From Ruminococcus sp. (GTDB taxonomy: Bacteria > Bacillota > Clostridia > Oscillospirales > Ruminococcaceae), in the NCBI GenBank assembly GCA_024697705.1, contig JAILFF010000244.1:1-6250 (forward strand): DNA of 6,250 bases, in the 5' to 3' direction. Below are positions 5,177 to 6,250 of this stretch, piece after piece. How positions within the stretch are numbered: position 1 is the stretch's first letter; the number at the start of each line of letters is the position of its first letter. A program made the translations under genes and the position numbers. Under the pieces are notes generated by a model, which searched no databases, was not told where the DNA came from, and worked only from the letters and a program-made list of their open reading frames with translations.

Positions 5177-6250
5177 ATGAGAGTTTTTGACAGATACTAT
5201 TTCAATATCGCCGATAGGGTGAAGTTCGCGGACGACAAGCAATATATTGAAAATATGCTTTCGGAGCTTGGGCTGTGCTATAAGCGGCTTGCATTCGGGC
5301 TGGAAGTCATGGAATTCGATGAAGAAAAAGTCAAGCGGGCAATGGAAAGGTTTCCTTCGCTTGAAAAATATTTCTTTGACGCGAAGACCGGCGGCTGCTA
5401 TACACCCGGGCTTACGAGCCTTACGAGCGATGTTTCCGGTGAAAAGCTGTTTGCCGACCCTGCCGACATTGCTGATATAGCGGCGCTTTATTCGGGCATT
5501 CCGCAGGAATTCGATATTGACGATTCATATATTATGTACGAGGGGATAGACTGGTTCGGCGAAGGCAGTCGAAACGAGCGTATCGCGCTCAATTACAGAC
5601 GTTACCGTGCCGACGAGGTATTTCGGACGGATATGTTCTATTGTGACAGCATAACGCAGTTTCGCAACCGTATGTTCGGCTGGAACAACTGCATTGCGGT
5701 TGACATAGATGTAACAGCCGACGACGAGCCGCGCAGCAGTGCGGAGATAGTCAAAAGGCTTACACCGTATCTCGGTGACAAAACGAATTACGAGCGGCTG
5801 TGTCTGTTTTCGGCGGAGGAGCGTGCGCATAATAAAGAGCGCGAGCGGGTCTTTCGGGACAGGCTGAAAGCGCTTGGCGACAGCGAATTGCCGTCGGCTG
5901 AAGACCCCACAATGAAGTACAGCACCGGCAGCGCGAGTTTTATTTCGGACATGACAGACAGAGCGGTACTTGAAGAGGTATTCGCGGGGTCGGGCTTCGT
6001 CCGGGACGATTCAAGGAGTGTGCTGTATTTTTGCTTTTACAAATGTACTGACGAACATGGGTTCACTTACGAGGCGGCTGTTACGCAGTCGAACACGCAC
6101 AGCATTTTTGATGTGGGTATTTCTATTGAAAGCTACAATTTCAATATAGGCTATACTCACGCCGATTATGAGGTAAAGACCCGCGTCGAAGCGCTCGTTA
6201 TACTTCGGCAGGCGGTGAGCTTCTTTATAAAGGTAAGGGAGCAGCTTGGC
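5177..6250 (+). CDS. Unrecognised soluble protein, C-terminus beyond window (3' partial)
   Basis: The frame from ATG 5177 stays open for 358 codons to the window end. An in-frame TGA at 5171 excludes an upstream start. The ribosome binding site is weak (GAGTG at 5166-5170), but the 13-nt gap after the dehydrogenase suggests the same transcript. The protein begins MRVFDRYYFN, shows no signal peptide or membrane helix, and is rich in Asp, Glu, Arg and aromatic residues. A helical N-terminal part (about 20-70) precedes a mixed region containing an acidic segment (VDIDVTADDE, near 175). A basic, acidic and strongly helical stretch lies around residues 208-235 (EERAHNKERERVFRDRL). A beta-rich C-terminal part (about 282-325, including YFCFYKCTDEHGF) follows. 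Codon usage and the long uninterrupted frame support a real gene. I do not recognise the family and propose no function. Confidence 0.85.
   Translation, partial: MRVFDRYYFNIADRVKFADDKQYIENMLSELGLCYKRLAFGLEVMEFDEEKVKRAMERFPSLEKYFFDAKTGGCYTPGLTSLTSDVSGEKLFADPADIADIAALYSGIPQEFDIDDSYIMYEGIDWFGEGSRNERIALNYRRYRADEVFRTDMFYCDSITQFRNRMFGWNNCIAVDIDVTADDEPRSSAEIVKRLTPYLGDKTNYERLCLFSAEERAHNKERERVFRDRLKALGDSELPSAEDPTMKYSTGSASFISDMTDRAVLEEVFAGSGFVRDDSRSVLYFCFYKCTDEHGFTYEAAVTQSNTHSIFDVGISIESYNFNIGYTHADYEVKTRVEALVILRQAVSFFIKVREQLG

Overview
The window looks like chromosomal DNA from a Gram-positive gut-type Clostridia bacterium, most likely Oscillospiraceae/Ruminococcaceae. This is inferred from the GC-rich third codon positions, the strong AGGAG-type ribosome binding sites, the AT-rich intergenic spacers and the gene content. 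No rRNA, tRNA or marker gene is present, so the placement is tentative. All five genes read on the + strand. The first and last are cut by the window edges.

Positions 1-2919 hold the C-terminal 972 codons of a large superfamily 1 helicase of the DUF4011-helicase-nuclease-DUF3320 type. Helicase motifs II to VI are visible. The Walker A motif must lie upstream of the window. The nuclease-like domain after the helicase appears to have lost several of its expected catalytic residues. A roughly 185-bp palindromic, highly foldable intergenic element (2946-3131) follows. It has 31-bp imperfect terminal inverted repeats, a 7-bp tandem repeat at its left end and nested hairpins inside, and it resembles a small non-coding repeat or MITE-like element.

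Next comes a monocistronic-looking Bcp/PrxQ-type peroxiredoxin (3153-3620) that lacks the usual nearby resolving cysteine. A good Rho-independent terminator (3632-3688) closes it. A convincing extended -10 promoter (3694-3722) then opens a tight three-gene operon: an unrecognised three-helix small membrane protein (3777-4190), a D-2-hydroxyacid dehydrogenase with a complete catalytic triad (4195-5163), and an unrecognised soluble protein (5177 to the window end).

The genes fall into three transcription blocks with no evident shared pathway. The helicase may act in DNA processing or defence, the peroxiredoxin in peroxide detoxification, and the last operon is centred on a 2-keto-acid reductase. 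No CRISPR array, insertion sequence transposase or complete novel system can be shown. The most unusual items are the palindromic element, the degenerate nuclease domain, and the two unrecognised proteins flanking the dehydrogenase.
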